Source: Pirellulaceae bacterium
Lineage (GTDB): Bacteria; Planctomycetota; Planctomycetia; Pirellulales; Pirellulaceae
Length of the DNA stretch: 64,000 nucleotides
Direction: 5' to 3'
Assembly: GCA_020852965.1 (NCBI GenBank)
Contig: JADYZV010000046.1
Location: 62,001-126,000 of the forward strand
The notes under the pieces were generated by a model, which searched no databases, was not told where the DNA came from, and saw only the letters and a program-made list of their open reading frames with translations. The translations under genes were made by a program, and so were the position numbers. The first letter of the stretch is position 1. Each line of letters opens with the position of its first letter. Below, in pieces: positions 36,481 through 47,089 of the stretch.

Positions 36481-36520
36481 ACCCCCGCCCCCTCTTCCCT
36501 GAGTACTAGGGCGAGGGAAG
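36481..36520. repeat. quasi-palindromic intergenic repeat between gltB and gltD
   Basis: CCCCTCTTCCCTGAGTACTA followed by GGGCGAGGGAAG, related to 5483-5520. It lies in the 132-bp gap of the gltBD unit and could lower gltD expression or stabilise the gltB mRNA. Confidence 0.5.
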
Positions 36521-36540
36521 CCAGGGATACTTTGGGGGAG

Positions 36541-39500
36541 TTAGTCATTGTCTGAGCCGACGAGGGCCGGTTCGCGAAGTCCGGCTTGTTCTTCGAGCAC
36601 TCGTTTGTAGTCGATGGGCATGACCTTGACGCATTGCGATAGGAAGGTGGGCCAATCGGACAATGCCTCGGCGGCGGGTGCGCTGCCCGTATACTGTTGA
36701 TGACGGCTGATCAGATCGCGGACTTCCGCTTCCTCGTCGGGCGATTCAATGCGTTCGAGCACGACCGTGCCGAAATTGCATTTCAAATCGAAGTCACCCA
36801 CGCGATCCCAGATGTAGGCGATGCCACCCGACATACCAGCGGCAAAGTTGCGACCGGTAGTTCCCAGGACTACTAAGCGACCACCGGTCATGTACTCGCA
36901 GCCGTGGTCCCCGATGCCTTCAATCACCGCATGGGCACCTGAATTGCGAACGCAGAATCGCTCCGCAGCGCGACCTCGGAAAAAGGCTTCGCCACTGGTG
37001 GCACCGTACAAGCAGACGTTGCCCACTAAGATGTTGTGCTCGGCGGGGAAGCTACTCTGCTTGGGCGGGTAGACAATCACGCGACCGCCGGACAGCCCTT
37101 TACCGACATAGTCATTGGCATCCCCTTCCAACTCGATAGTGACACCGTGGGCCAGGAAGGCACCCAAGCTTTGTCCGGCAGAGCCCTTCAAACGGATATG
37201 GATCGTGTCGTCGGGCAGACCAGCTTGGCCATGTACTTTGGCGATTTCATGGCTGAGGATCGTCCCCACGGTGCGATTGATGTTGATTATGTCCGACGCG
37301 ATTTTCACCGCTTGCCCACTGGCGATCGCCTCGCGAGCGGCGGGAACTAACACGGTTACGTCGAGCGATTTTTCCAAGCCGTGGTCCTGTGCAATGGCGT
37401 GACGGGTGATGACATCCGGGCGCAGCTTGCGAGCCGGCGTCAACATGGCGGTTAGATCGAGCCCATCAGCCTTCCAGTGCTGAATGGCCTTGCGGGCGTC
37501 GAGCGCGTCGACGCGCCCAACCATTTCATCGATCGAACGGAAGCCGAGTTGCGCCATGATTTGACGCGCATCCTCGGCCACCATGAACAGGTAATTGACC
37601 ACATGCTCGGGCTTGCCCTTGAATTTTTTACGCAGTTCGGGATCTTGGGTAGCCACTCCAACGGGACATGTATTCAAGTGGCATTTGCGCATCATGATGC
37701 AACCGAGCGTGATCAGCGGAGCGGTGGCGAAGCCGAATTCTTCCGCACCCAACAGTGCGGCGATGACCACATCGCGCCCCGTTTTCAAGCCACCGTCTGT
37801 TTGCAGGACGACTCGGCTGCGCAAGTCATTGAGGACCAACGTCTGATGGGCTTCGGCAATTCCGAGCTCCCAAGGCAAGCCCGCATGTTTGATGCTCGTT
37901 AGCGGTGAGGCGCCCGTGCCCCCCACATCGCCAGCGATGACGATATGTTCGGCGTGCGCCTTGCTGACTCCCGATGCGACCACTCCCACACCCACTTCGC
38001 TGACCAGTTTGACGCTGATGCGTGCCGACGGATTGGCATTCTTTAAGTCATGGATCAATTGAGCCAAGTCTTCGATGGAATAGATATCGTGATGAGGTGG
38101 TGGGCTGATCAAGCCCACACCGGGAGTGCTATAGCGAATACGTGCGATGTTTTGATCGACTTTCTTGCCCGGCAGCTCACCACCTTCGCCCGGCTTGGCA
38201 CCTTGTGAGATTTTGATTTGAAGTTCGTCGGCGTTGGTCAGGTACTCGATGGTAACACCAAACCTCCCCGAAGCGACTTGTTTGATTGCGGAGCGTTTGG
38301 AGTCGCCATTGGCCAGTGGCAGGAAGCGCGCGGGATCCTCGCCACCTTCGCCGGTGTTGCTTTTTCCGCCGAGACGATTCATGGCTATGGCCAACGACTC
38401 ATGCGCTTCGGCGCTGATCGAACCGAAGCTCATCGCGCCCGTGCAAAAGCGTTTTACTATTTCGCTGGCCGGCTGCACTTCTTCGATCGGCAATTCGGGG
38501 CCGGCCGCTCCGAGTTTGAATTCGAGCAAGCCGCGTAGCGTACACTTCATCTTCGTGTCGCGGTTGATATGTTCGGCAAAACGCCAATAAGCATTCTTGT
38601 CGCCCCCCCGTGCGGCAACTTGCAGGTCAGCGATAGCGGCTGGATCCCACCCATGACGTTCCCCTTCAGCCCGCCAATGAAATTCGCCCGGGTTGGGTAG
38701 CGAAGGGTGTTGCCCCGAGGTATCGAGCGGATAGCCGAGCGCGTGGCGACGGAGCATTTCTTCAGCCAGTACGTCGAAGTTAACACCTTGAATGCGACTG
38801 GCGGTACCGGCAAAGCACTTGTCGATGACTTCATCGCGGAGGCCGAGAGCTTCAAAGATCTGGGCTCCTTTGTAGCTTTGTAAGGTACTGATGCCCATCT
38901 TGGCCATCACTTTGAGCATCCCCTTGGCAACCGCTTTGCGGTAGGCCATGACGATCTTCTCATCGCTGTCGTACTTGTCACCCGGCAGCAAGCCTTCTGC
39001 GCGAGCTTGCCAAAGTGATTCGAAGGCCAGGTAGGGATTGATTGCATCGGCGCCATAGCCGATCAACAAGCAGTGATGGTGGACTTCGCGAGCTTCGCCG
39101 CTCTCGAGCACAATACCGATTTGAGTTCGTTTCTGTTGACGAACCAAATGATGATGCACGGCTCCAGTGGCAAGCAGCGAACTGACCGCCACGCGATCTT
39201 GGCCTACAGCTCGATCGGATAGAACGATCAGCGTAAACTTTTCATCGATGGCCGCTTCCGCTTCGGCACAGATGCGATCGAGCGTCTGTACCAAACCGGT
39301 CTTGCCCAATTCGCGAGCGAAGGTGATGTCGATCGTCCTGGTGCGCCAGCCGCGTTTGGTCATGTGTTCAAGGGCAGCTAGCTCCTCATTGGTCAAAATG
39401 GGATGCGGGACCAATAGTCGATGGCAGTGCTCAGGGGTCACATCCAACAAATTCTGCTCGGGACCAATGTAGCACTCGAGCGACATGACCACTTCTTCAC

Positions 39501-41121
39501 GAATAGAATCGATGGCCGGATTGGTGACTTGCGCGAACAACTGCTTGAAGTAGTCGTAGAGCATGCGCGGTTGATCGCTGAGACAAGCCAGCGAGGAATC
39601 GTTGCCCATCGAGCCCACCGGGTCGCGCGCTTGCTGAATCATGGGGAGCAGCATGAACTGCATCGTTTCGACTGTGTAGCCAAAGGCCTGCATGCGCGAC
39701 AAGAGCGTGTCGGGATAAAACCCGTGCGGCTCGTTCGTAGGTGCCAGCTCGTCGAGCGTAATGCGTTGCTCGCGCAGCCACTGTGCGTAGGGGCGCTCGG
39801 CAGCAAACTGCTGCTTGAGTTCCTCGTCGGGAATCAACTTGCCTTCTTTGAAGTCGACCAAGAACATACGCCCCGGTTGCAAGCGTCCCTTCTCCTTGAC
39901 CAGCGCCGGGTCGACGGGTAGCACACCCACCTCACTAGCCATAATGACGCGATCGTCGTGCGTGATGTAGTATCGGCTTGGGCGCAAGCCATTGCGATCG
40001 AGCACTGCTCCGATGTAATGACCGTCAGTAAAGGCAATCGAGGCGGGACCGTCCCAGGGCTCCATCATGCAACTGAAGTATTCGTAGAACGCGCGGCGCT
40101 CCTCCGACATCGTCTCGTGTTTTTGCCAAGCTTCGGGAACCATCATCATCACGGCTTCTTGCAGTGTGCGGCCGTTCATCAGCAGAAATTCGAGTACATT
40201 GTCGAACGTGCCACTGTCGCTGCAATGTGGTTCGACGACCGGAAACAGTTTTCTCAATTCGGCACCGAACAGCGGATTGGCCGCGTTGCCGACTCGTGCG
40301 CGCATCCAGTTCGAATTTCCGCGTAGCGTGTTGATCTCGCCATTGTGGCTCATGAACCGAAGCGGTTGCGCTCGGTCCCAGCTCGGGAAGGTGTTGGTCG
40401 AAAAGCGGCTGTGAACCATCGCCAGGTGGGTTTCATAGTCGGTGTCGGTCAAGTCGGGGAAGTACGGGAGCACTTGTCCGCTGGTCAACATTCCTTTGTA
40501 GATGATAACTTTGGTCGACAAACTACAGATATAGAACTGCAATGCGTGCTTGAGCTTTTCGCTGCCGCGCAATGCATGGCTGGCCGATTTGCGAATGATG
40601 TATAGTTGACGTTCGAATGCGTCGGGATCGATGCCATCGGCAGCCGCTACAAACAGTTGCTCGATGGCAGGCTCGGCCGCGAGCGCCGTGGGGCCGATGT
40701 CTGCTTTCTTGGCGTCGGTAGGCACGATGCGCCAGCCGAGCAACCGCTGGCCTTGTTCGGCAATGATGCGCTCGAGCGTCTCTTTACAGTGCGCTCGTTC
40801 ACTAGGCTCCTTGGGGAAAAACACCAGCCCGGCTGCGTATCGCCCCGGGGCTGGTAGATCGATCTTCAAATCGTCCCGAGCCACTTTGCGCAGCAGTTTG
40901 TGCGGCAGCGCCGTGAGCATGCCCGAACCATCGCCCGTATTGGCTTCGCATCCACACGCGCCGCGATGGTCCATGGCGATGAGCATCGTGGAAGCATCGA
41001 GCACGAATTGATGGCTGGTCTGCCCCTTGATGTGAGCGATAAAGCCCACGCCACAATTCTCTTTTTCATTGGCTGGATCGTATAAGCCATGACGCTCAGG
41101 CAAGTGGAGTAGTGGCTTCAT
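36541..41121 (-). CDS. gltB: glutamate synthase, large (alpha) subunit
   Basis: 1526 residues, full length. The N-terminal glutamine amidotransferase domain is class II: after a propeptide, NCGVGFIAHIKG gives the catalytic Cys (about residue 23). MDHRGACGCEANTGDGSGML follows. The synthase domain holds FMN sites (PGEGGELPGKKVDQNIARIRYSTPGVGLISPPPHHDIYSIEDLAQLI) and the 3Fe-4S cluster CIMMRKCHLNTCPVGVATQDPELRKKF. The C-terminal GXGXG beta-helix domain is present (GGRVIVYPPKQSSF, GATSGEAFFRGRAAERFCVRNSGAHAVIEGIGDHGCEYMTGGRLVVLGTTGRNFAAGMSGG). It is the main ammonium-assimilation enzyme with GltD. A LysR gene lies 50 bp upstream on the same strand. Confidence 0.98.
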   Translation of the reverse strand: MKPLLHLPERHGLYDPANEKENCGVGFIAHIKGQTSHQFVLDASTMLIAMDHRGACGCEANTGDGSGMLTALPHKLLRKVARDDLKIDLPAPGRYAAGLVFFPKEPSERAHCKETLERIIAEQGQRLLGWRIVPTDAKKADIGPTALAAEPAIEQLFVAAADGIDPDAFERQLYIIRKSASHALRGSEKLKHALQFYICSLSTKVIIYKGMLTSGQVLPYFPDLTDTDYETHLAMVHSRFSTNTFPSWDRAQPLRFMSHNGEINTLRGNSNWMRARVGNAANPLFGAELRKLFPVVEPHCSDSGTFDNVLEFLLMNGRTLQEAVMMMVPEAWQKHETMSEERRAFYEYFSCMMEPWDGPASIAFTDGHYIGAVLDRNGLRPSRYYITHDDRVIMASEVGVLPVDPALVKEKGRLQPGRMFLVDFKEGKLIPDEELKQQFAAERPYAQWLREQRITLDELAPTNEPHGFYPDTLLSRMQAFGYTVETMQFMLLPMIQQARDPVGSMGNDSSLACLSDQPRMLYDYFKQLFAQVTNPAIDSIREEVVMSLECYIGPEQNLLDVTPEHCHRLLVPHPILTNEELAALEHMTKRGWRTRTIDITFARELGKTGLVQTLDRICAEAEAAIDEKFTLIVLSDRAVGQDRVAVSSLLATGAVHHHLVRQQKRTQIGIVLESGEAREVHHHCLLIGYGADAINPYLAFESLWQARAEGLLPGDKYDSDEKIVMAYRKAVAKGMLKVMAKMGISTLQSYKGAQIFEALGLRDEVIDKCFAGTASRIQGVNFDVLAEEMLRRHALGYPLDTSGQHPSLPNPGEFHWRAEGERHGWDPAAIADLQVAARGGDKNAYWRFAEHINRDTKMKCTLRGLLEFKLGAAGPELPIEEVQPASEIVKRFCTGAMSFGSISAEAHESLAIAMNRLGGKSNTGEGGEDPARFLPLANGDSKRSAIKQVASGRFGVTIEYLTNADELQIKISQGAKPGEGGELPGKKVDQNIARIRYSTPGVGLISPPPHHDIYSIEDLAQLIHDLKNANPSARISVKLVSEVGVGVVASGVSKAHAEHIVIAGDVGGTGASPLTSIKHAGLPWELGIAEAHQTLVLNDLRSRVVLQTDGGLKTGRDVVIAALLGAEEFGFATAPLITLGCIMMRKCHLNTCPVGVATQDPELRKKFKGKPEHVVNYLFMVAEDARQIMAQLGFRSIDEMVGRVDALDARKAIQHWKADGLDLTAMLTPARKLRPDVITRHAIAQDHGLEKSLDVTVLVPAAREAIASGQAVKIASDIININRTVGTILSHEIAKVHGQAGLPDDTIHIRLKGSAGQSLGAFLAHGVTIELEGDANDYVGKGLSGGRVIVYPPKQSSFPAEHNILVGNVCLYGATSGEAFFRGRAAERFCVRNSGAHAVIEGIGDHGCEYMTGGRLVVLGTTGRNFAAGMSGGIAYIWDRVGDFDLKCNFGTVVLERIESPDEEAEVRDLISRHQQYTGSAPAAEALSDWPTFLSQCVKVMPIDYKRVLEEQAGLREPALVGSDND

Positions 41122-41171
41122 AGTGGTCTACTTTCGGATTCGATACTGTCTATTTGAATGGTTCTTCGTAA

Positions 41172-42140
41172 TCAACCTGTTCTACTGGTGAGCGAGCGGC
41201 CGATTGGTGCCAATTGTGGTTGGTCGACGGACGTCTCGTTGGTAGCCCCAGTCGCGTTTTGGCTCAGCTCGAAAATCAACTCGATAATTCCACGCGCTGT
41301 TCGCCCTAAGGTACTGTTGCGACGTTGGATCAGTCCGAGCGGTCGAGTGAGTTTGAGCCAGGGGCAATTGAGTATGATGGCCGAGCCAGCTTCGAGCTCC
41401 TCTTGAACGGTTTGTTCGGGTAGAAAGGAGACCGCCGAATTGACTTCCATCGCGTGCTTGACCGAGTCGATATTGTCGAGCTCGGCGGCGATTTGCATGG
41501 TGATTCCCAAGTGCCGTAGGTAACGATCGATCTCGTGTCGAATGCGCAAATTGGGAGCAAAAGCCACCAAGTTTTCGGAGACCAAATCCTCGGGACGCAC
41601 CACCGGTTTATCTCTCAACGGGTGATCTGCAGGAGCTACCAGACGCATGGTCTCCACCAGCCAATCGGTAGCACTGATGCTCTTGGAAGATTCTGGATAG
41701 CTGACTAAGCCGAAATCGACCATCCCTTGCTCGACCAAGCGATAGATTTCGTCAGGATGAGCGAATTGATAGCGCACTTCCGCTTGGGGATGTCGCGTTT
41801 TGATCGCGCGCTGCAGAGCGGGCAGGTAGCTCAGGCCAACACTATAGATGGCTGCGAGCGAGGCGCGGCCGGTCATTTCATGCCCGATGGCGCGCACCTC
41901 CTCCGTCAGCGTCTCGTACTGACGCAGAATCTGCACGCTGCCAGCGTGAAAGGCGGTCCCTTCCGCAGTCAGAATAAAAGGGCGTTTGCTGCGATCGATA
42001 AGCTGCACCTGCAATTGCTCTTCGAGCTGCTGAACAGCTTGGCTGGCGCCGCTCTGAGTCATCGAGTTGTCCGCAGCCGCTTTCGAAAAGCTGTGACGCC
42101 TGACGACGTCACAAAACACTTTTAGATTTCGCAAGTTCAT
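41172..42140 (-). CDS. LysR family transcriptional regulator
   Basis: 322 residues. N-terminal winged helix: MNLRNLKVFCDVVRRHSFSKAAADNSMTQSGASQAVQQLEEQLQVQLIDRSKRPFILTAEGTAFH. The effector domain (about 90-300) has the expected DFGLVSYPESSKSI and LVAPADHPLRDKPVVRPEDL blocks. LysR regulators are usually divergent from their target; here the gene is upstream of and in line with gltBD, with 50 bp between, so it could be the first gene of that operon and control it (GltC of Bacillus is a precedent for LysR control of gltAB). Target and effector are inferred. Confidence 0.9.
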   Translation of the reverse strand: MNLRNLKVFCDVVRRHSFSKAAADNSMTQSGASQAVQQLEEQLQVQLIDRSKRPFILTAEGTAFHAGSVQILRQYETLTEEVRAIGHEMTGRASLAAIYSVGLSYLPALQRAIKTRHPQAEVRYQFAHPDEIYRLVEQGMVDFGLVSYPESSKSISATDWLVETMRLVAPADHPLRDKPVVRPEDLVSENLVAFAPNLRIRHEIDRYLRHLGITMQIAAELDNIDSVKHAMEVNSAVSFLPEQTVQEELEAGSAIILNCPWLKLTRPLGLIQRRNSTLGRTARGIIELIFELSQNATGATNETSVDQPQLAPIGRSLTSRTG

Positions 42141-42549
42141 GAGTGATCGACCGGATTATTGACTATTGACATGTGAGCGGCTAAATCTGCCGGCCACCAT
42201 TAGGAAAAGTAATTTACTTCTGCCGATTATCAATTTGGCAGATTTAGGAATCTATTCAAGCTGGCGCGCCAAGTCAATGCGACAAGGGAGAATCTGACAA
42301 AAAAGGTGGCTGTGGCCGGATAACTGCGGGAGAATCGTGCCTACAAGAAGTATTGTGCGAGTTGTAGGGTTGCCCAAAAGTACTAGATTCCTCCGAAGAG
42401 AGGAGGAAGGCCGCGATACCCTGTAGCAACTGTCGCCAGGCGGTCATTTCTGCGGGCGGGCGACCGCAGCTACTTTGGAGAATGGAATCACTCGTAGAAA
42501 TGCACGTGCGAGCCAGTCGGTCAGCACGTCTCGATCGACCTTCTAACGG
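42141..42549. other. 409-bp intergenic region, nothing recognised
   Basis: It separates LysR from the next minus-strand gene. It begins with the LysR upstream region (AT-rich around 42200-42240). No gene and no repeat shared with the rest of the window was found. Confidence 0.4.
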
Positions 42550-42936
42550 TCAGCCTCCCCCAGCACCCCAGCGCCGTGGAAGAGTGAATGCATATAGCAG
42601 GACGACGGCACCTGAGGCGAGCGAGCTCCAGGGGATCCATTCCTTAGGGCGAAACACCTTACCAGTACTCACTTGCATGGTAGTTGCTGGCTGGAACCAA
42701 CCATTATTAACCTGCACCACTTCGGTTCGGTCGGATGCAAAGGTTGCGCTGTCGATCAACAAGCACTCGACGCCGATGATAATGAGCATTGCACCGATCG
42801 CCAAAAAGAAAGCTCGCCACACGTCATCCGCCCCCTCAAATGATGAATCGAAATGCGGCATCAGCGCTCGCTGATCGGCGCGCTGACGCCGCGTTTCTAC
42901 ATTCATCGGTTGATTGCTAGCATTGGCTTGAGCCAA
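42550..42936 (-). CDS. small hypothetical membrane protein
   Basis: 128 residues. There are two membrane helices, residues 42-61 (AFFLAIGAMLIIIGVECLLI) and 103-119 (WSSLASGAVVLLYAFTL), separated by a polar loop (about 40 residues) with WFQPATTMQVSTGKVFRPKEWIPW. N-terminal part polar. The hydrophobic pattern and absence of frame rivals favour a real gene. Function unknown. A planctomycete-specific family is likely, by inference. Confidence 0.6.
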   Translation of the reverse strand: MAQANASNQPMNVETRRQRADQRALMPHFDSSFEGADDVWRAFFLAIGAMLIIIGVECLLIDSATFASDRTEVVQVNNGWFQPATTMQVSTGKVFRPKEWIPWSSLASGAVVLLYAFTLPRRWGAGGG

Positions 42937-42941
42937 ACTAT

Positions 42942-42978
42942 GGAGTGCGGGGATTTATCCCCGCTTTGGCCCTCTCCA
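42942..42978. repeat. GGAGTGCGGGGATT repeat, copy A
   Basis: GGAGTGCGGGGATTTATCCC followed by CGCTTTGGCCCTCTCC; the inverse form (GGAGGACCAAAGCGGTGATG then AATCCCCGCACTCC) is at 52304-52339, and two more copies are at 63073-63150. Confidence 0.65.
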
Positions 42979-43114
42979 GAGTCTGAAGTAAGCGGAAACT
43001 TCGCGTCGCCAACGCCGACGGAAGCATCGAAGTTGACTGTCCCCCTTGCTTCTCCCTTGCTTCTCCCTCCCGTGTAGCGATTGGTGGGCGGGGCCAATCG
43101 GCTAGTAGGCGACT

Positions 43115-46100
43115 TTATATGTCGCGATGACGTTCGCCGCTTGCAAAACCGTCGTTCCCCAAGCCACCAAACAACCAATCGTAACCATCGCCACCGTCGA
43201 GTGTGTCGTCGCCGAGTTCACCGTAAAGCCAGTCATCGCCCTCGTCGCCGAATAGACCATCGTCACCGATTCCTCCGAAGAGGCGATCGTTGCCAGCGCC
43301 ACCGAGTAGCAAATCGTGCCCCTCTTCGCCAAACAAGTGGTCATCGTGTGCGCCCCCTTCAAGCTGGTCGTTGCCTTGTTGGCCATAAAGAAAGTCCCGT
43401 CCCTCGCCGCCAATGAGCAAGTCATCATTTTGGCCGCCAAAGATATAATCTGTGTCCGCACCGCCGAACAGCCAATCGTTGCCGGCTAAGCCATACAAGT
43501 AGTCGATGCCGGGGCCGCCGTAGAGCTCATCGTTGGCCCAACCTCCAATCAGGGTGTCAATTCCCGTGCCGCCCCACATGGTTGTCGGTACCGCGATCGG
43601 CCCATGAAGCTTGGCAGAATCGTTTCCATCTCCAAGGTAAACTGCAATCCGATCGACGTCCTCGAAATTGGCGATTAAAACGGACATTTCCAAGCCAGGG
43701 GCATGCCGCAGAACCTTGAGTTTGCCATCGCCGATGTCAAACACGTCCACAATGTCGTGTTTTTGCGAACCGACCACCGACAGTAGGCCATCGACCAGGT
43801 TGGTGCCGGAGATAAATGCAAAGGTTGAGTCGTCGTAGGTAACGGCCCCAGATGTCAATGAAAGCTTAATTTCATGAACGCCGCCGGCATGGTAGACATG
43901 CTCCAGCGACAAGAGCGCCTCTGAAGGGGTTTGCGGTCCAGCCGTCAGCGTTTGAGCAGTGCCATCTCCCCAGTCCAACGTAAGGCTGTATCCTGCCGAG
44001 ATACCAACTAGCGTTCCGGTCAGCTGCGTTACTTGTCCCGGAAGAACAAACCAATCGGGTTGTGAGTTGGTACCCAGGTTCTCGATCCCCAGCGGCCCCA
44101 CGACACTCACGGACGATTCGAACTGAGTCGCCTTGTAGAGCCCGGTGGTATACACATCCGCAATTGACGTAGCGCTGGCACCGAAGATGAACAGGTCCTT
44201 GACGAAATAGGGACCATCCGCACCGCTTTGTCCAATGCTGCTTCCGTTGAACCGCAGCGCGATCTCGGCGTCCACACCAGAAAGGAAGCCGTTGCCCGAA
44301 TCGAAACCGATTTCGTTGCCTGCTGCATCTTCCAGTCGGGCCGACCAATTGTAGTTTCCAGGGTTGGAAACGGATACGACAGTCGTTACATCCAAGCGAT
44401 CGAACAAGCCATTGCCGTCCAGGTCGATTCCTTCGTCCGAACCGATGCCGGTCGACAGGATCTCATCATGTTCGAATTCGGCGAACGCATAGGCCTCAGT
44501 CTGAAACGCGGGAGAAACGACTTCACCAACGGGTAGGAATCCGAGCGTACTATCCTCGGCTAAGCGTACGAAACGCAGTTGATAAGGGCCGTCCACTCCG
44601 CTTTCGTAAATCAGGTTGCCATCAAAAGACAAAGTTGCCGTCTGAGAACTGCCGTTTGAAGTGAACTCGGTTGAGGACTCGGCCACCAAATCACCCGTCA
44701 CCGTTTCCAATACGGCGCGTAGTTTCACATCGCTGGGCGAGGAACTCACCAACTCGACGTCGATAAGAAGCGCGTCGTGCAGCGTGTTGCCATTGGTGTC
44801 GACAACTCGAGCGCTGAAGTTGTTGCCCACGTCGATGTCGGCCTGGGCGACGCCGATGACCAGTAGCTGGTCGCGATAAAACGCGCCTGGACCCGCGGCG
44901 CTGGCGTTGACTTGTGCCCGGTAGATGCCGGACTGCGTGGCGGGAACAGCAGCAGTATAGATACCGTCACCTGCCGCTGCGTCGGCCCCCGTTCCGTCGT
45001 CGAGCAATTCTGCCGTGCTAGTATCGCCGCTCGGCGAGATCAACCAAACTTGCGCAGCGCCGCCTGGGCGCGGAGCTCCCCCGTCGGTCACAACAGCCTG
45101 GACAATAATGTCCTGTCCTACGCTTGGGAACTCAGGTGCGGTCTGTGCCAACATGTTGACTCGGCTGCCAGTCGAGAAGGCGGAAACGGTAAACGGCTCT
45201 GCGCCTTGCGGATTGGTCACGCTGGTGCCAGTCACTGTCACTTCCCACGTACCTTCTTCAAAGGCCGCATCGCGAACTTCGATCGTCTGCAGCTTGAGCC
45301 CCTCCACTGAAAACGCTACTTTTTCGACGTTGGCAGCGGCAGCTATGGCTGCGTCGTCATACACGATTCCCGAGGGGGATCGCAGGCTGTAATCCAATTC
45401 TCCACCGAAATGAATCAACGCGAGCTGTGCAACGCCGCTGCCATCCAAAATCATGGGGAATGTAAGACTCTGAGACTGCGCCACCGCCAATCCCTTAGTA
45501 GACAGCAAGCTGAGCATCTCACCGCCTTCGCCCGAAGCTTCCGCCGCCGTGATCGGATCGGATGCAAGCCCCTTTAGGCGTGCGTAAACTGCCTGTGCCG
45601 GAACCAGTCCGGTGTGCATCGCTGACATGTCGTTACCGGTACTGGCAATCGGCGATTGCGAGTTGATGCCACTGATCGAATAGACGGAGGAAACCGGTAC
45701 AACCGCGTCGCTGGCTCCACCCATTAGCCCAGAAAGCAAGAAGTCTGCGACCGAGGAACCCGTCGAGTAATCACCCGCCAAGGCGGAATACTCGGTGTTA
45801 GGGTTCAAACCGTGAATCCAGTTGTAGCCCAACATAAAAGGCGTGGTGAGTTGTACTCCGGCCGCACCAAGCAAGCCGTTCAAAATCGCCGAGCCACCGG
45901 GAATTCCCAGGGCGACCGACGCCCCAATGGCACCGACTTGTATCAAATCGGCCAGCGGGCTACCTGCATTGGGTGTCCCGATCTGAATCAAGCTGTGAAT
46001 TGTGTCGTTGCTTTCTGCGTAGTGCCGCGAGTCTAATCCGCCTTTGCTGTGAGAAACAATGCTGATTTGGTCTACGCCCAGTCGGGCGATCATATCCTCG

Positions 46101-47089
46101 ACTCTGGCGGCGATGTCAGCTGCGTTTTGTTGAATCGAATCCAATTCCAACCCCAGCCCCTGATCGGAGCCGAGATCAATCCCTTCGGCAGGAATGCCCA
46201 AGTCGGTCAATCCGGCGATCCAGGGAGTATTCCAACCGCTTGAATTGCTCAAAATCCCATGCACCAGCAGCACGGGGGCTGGGACTTTGTCGATGGTCAG
46301 AGAGGCCCAATCAATTTCGGTACACCATGTGTCGTCGCCCGGGGGTGACAACGTATCGACAGCGATTTCCACCACGTTCGTCGCAGGTGTCGATGCGTCT
46401 GTCGGGAAATTAATGAATTCAATCGGCACATCGAACTCATTGAGCTTCCAGACATTGTTGGCACCCGTTAGGAAATTGCTGGGAACGACGTGCCCGTTGA
46501 TCCGCACCACATCTCGTTCTTGAGGAGATTGAGGCGCGTTGAAGTCTACATCGAAGGCTGGCATCTCCAACTTAATCGTCGGCGAGATGAGATTGTTAGA
46601 GAGAAGTTTTCCGATATCACCGACAACTCGATCGACGGGGATTTCAAATCGAATCGTCCCGTTAGCCAAGTCATCGCGAAACACACAGCCGGAATCCAAA
46701 TCGCCTCCGCTGTCAACCACGAATACATGATCGTTCATCTCGGGGGGAGCGACTGGTGAACGCCCCACCCGGGGACCAGATTCACCGGACGCGAGGGGAC
46801 CAACGAAGCGCAGTGGCTCGCTGGCTAACCCCGACCTGCCCGAATTCAAAAAGTTGACAACCAGCAGCACGTCAAGTGGCGAATTCATTTGGTCGCCATT
46901 GATGTCGAGTTCGGGCGCGTACGCGGCTTCACCCTCCCGGTTCAAGTGGTTGATCACCATCAGTGCATCCATTGGGGAGACGTAGCCGTCATCGTTGACA
47001 TCAATTTGCACTGGAACCAAATCCGCCGCCAGCAGATTGCGTTGTTCCAGTTGCTCCAAGATCCTTCGTCGTCTAGCGTGCAGTCTCAT
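43115..47089 (-). CDS. large secreted lipase-like protein with dockerin and RTX repeats
   Basis: 1324 residues. The N-terminus [17 protein letters not shown] is the planctomycete-type export/sorting motif found on giant cell-surface proteins. Dockerin-like Ca repeats follow at 28-50 and 61-82 ([42 protein letters not shown]). An alpha/beta-hydrolase domain spans about 272-500: [15 protein letters not shown], nucleophile Ser348 in [12 protein letters not shown], and [15 protein letters not shown]. Further on come a [22 protein letters not shown] segment, a PKD-like domain ([13 protein letters not shown]...[15 protein letters not shown]), and, over roughly the last 160 residues, RTX nonapeptides of the GGxGxDxLxG type that bind Ca and guide type I export. 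It probably cleaves esters outside the cell. Monocistronic. Confidence 0.85.
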   Translation of the reverse strand: MRLHARRRRILEQLEQRNLLAADLVPVQIDVNDDGYVSPMDALMVINHLNREGEAAYAPELDINGDQMNSPLDVLLVVNFLNSGRSGLASEPLRFVGPLASGESGPRVGRSPVAPPEMNDHVFVVDSGGDLDSGCVFRDDLANGTIRFEIPVDRVVGDIGKLLSNNLISPTIKLEMPAFDVDFNAPQSPQERDVVRINGHVVPSNFLTGANNVWKLNEFDVPIEFINFPTDASTPATNVVEIAVDTLSPPGDDTWCTEIDWASLTIDKVPAPVLLVHGILSNSSGWNTPWIAGLTDLGIPAEGIDLGSDQGLGLELDSIQQNAADIAARVEDMIARLGVDQISIVSHSKGGLDSRHYAESNDTIHSLIQIGTPNAGSPLADLIQVGAIGASVALGIPGGSAILNGLLGAAGVQLTTPFMLGYNWIHGLNPNTEYSALAGDYSTGSSVADFLLSGLMGGASDAVVPVSSVYSISGINSQSPIASTGNDMSAMHTGLVPAQAVYARLKGLASDPITAAEASGEGGEMLSLLSTKGLAVAQSQSLTFPMILDGSGVAQLALIHFGGELDYSLRSPSGIVYDDAAIAAAANVEKVAFSVEGLKLQTIEVRDAAFEEGTWEVTVTGTSVTNPQGAEPFTVSAFSTGSRVNMLAQTAPEFPSVGQDIIVQAVVTDGGAPRPGGAAQVWLISPSGDTSTAELLDDGTGADAAAGDGIYTAAVPATQSGIYRAQVNASAAGPGAFYRDQLLVIGVAQADIDVGNNFSARVVDTNGNTLHDALLIDVELVSSSPSDVKLRAVLETVTGDLVAESSTEFTSNGSSQTATLSFDGNLIYESGVDGPYQLRFVRLAEDSTLGFLPVGEVVSPAFQTEAYAFAEFEHDEILSTGIGSDEGIDLDGNGLFDRLDVTTVVSVSNPGNYNWSARLEDAAGNEIGFDSGNGFLSGVDAEIALRFNGSSIGQSGADGPYFVKDLFIFGASATSIADVYTTGLYKATQFESSVSVVGPLGIENLGTNSQPDWFVLPGQVTQLTGTLVGISAGYSLTLDWGDGTAQTLTAGPQTPSEALLSLEHVYHAGGVHEIKLSLTSGAVTYDDSTFAFISGTNLVDGLLSVVGSQKHDIVDVFDIGDGKLKVLRHAPGLEMSVLIANFEDVDRIAVYLGDGNDSAKLHGPIAVPTTMWGGTGIDTLIGGWANDELYGGPGIDYLYGLAGNDWLFGGADTDYIFGGQNDDLLIGGEGRDFLYGQQGNDQLEGGAHDDHLFGEEGHDLLLGGAGNDRLFGGIGDDGLFGDEGDDWLYGELGDDTLDGGDGYDWLFGGLGNDGFASGERHRDI

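Noticed and set aside
42482-42874. 130-codon plus-strand frame opposite the small membrane protein
   Set aside because: The minus-strand frame has two clean membrane helices and better composition; the plus frame is Ser/Arg/Pro-rich.
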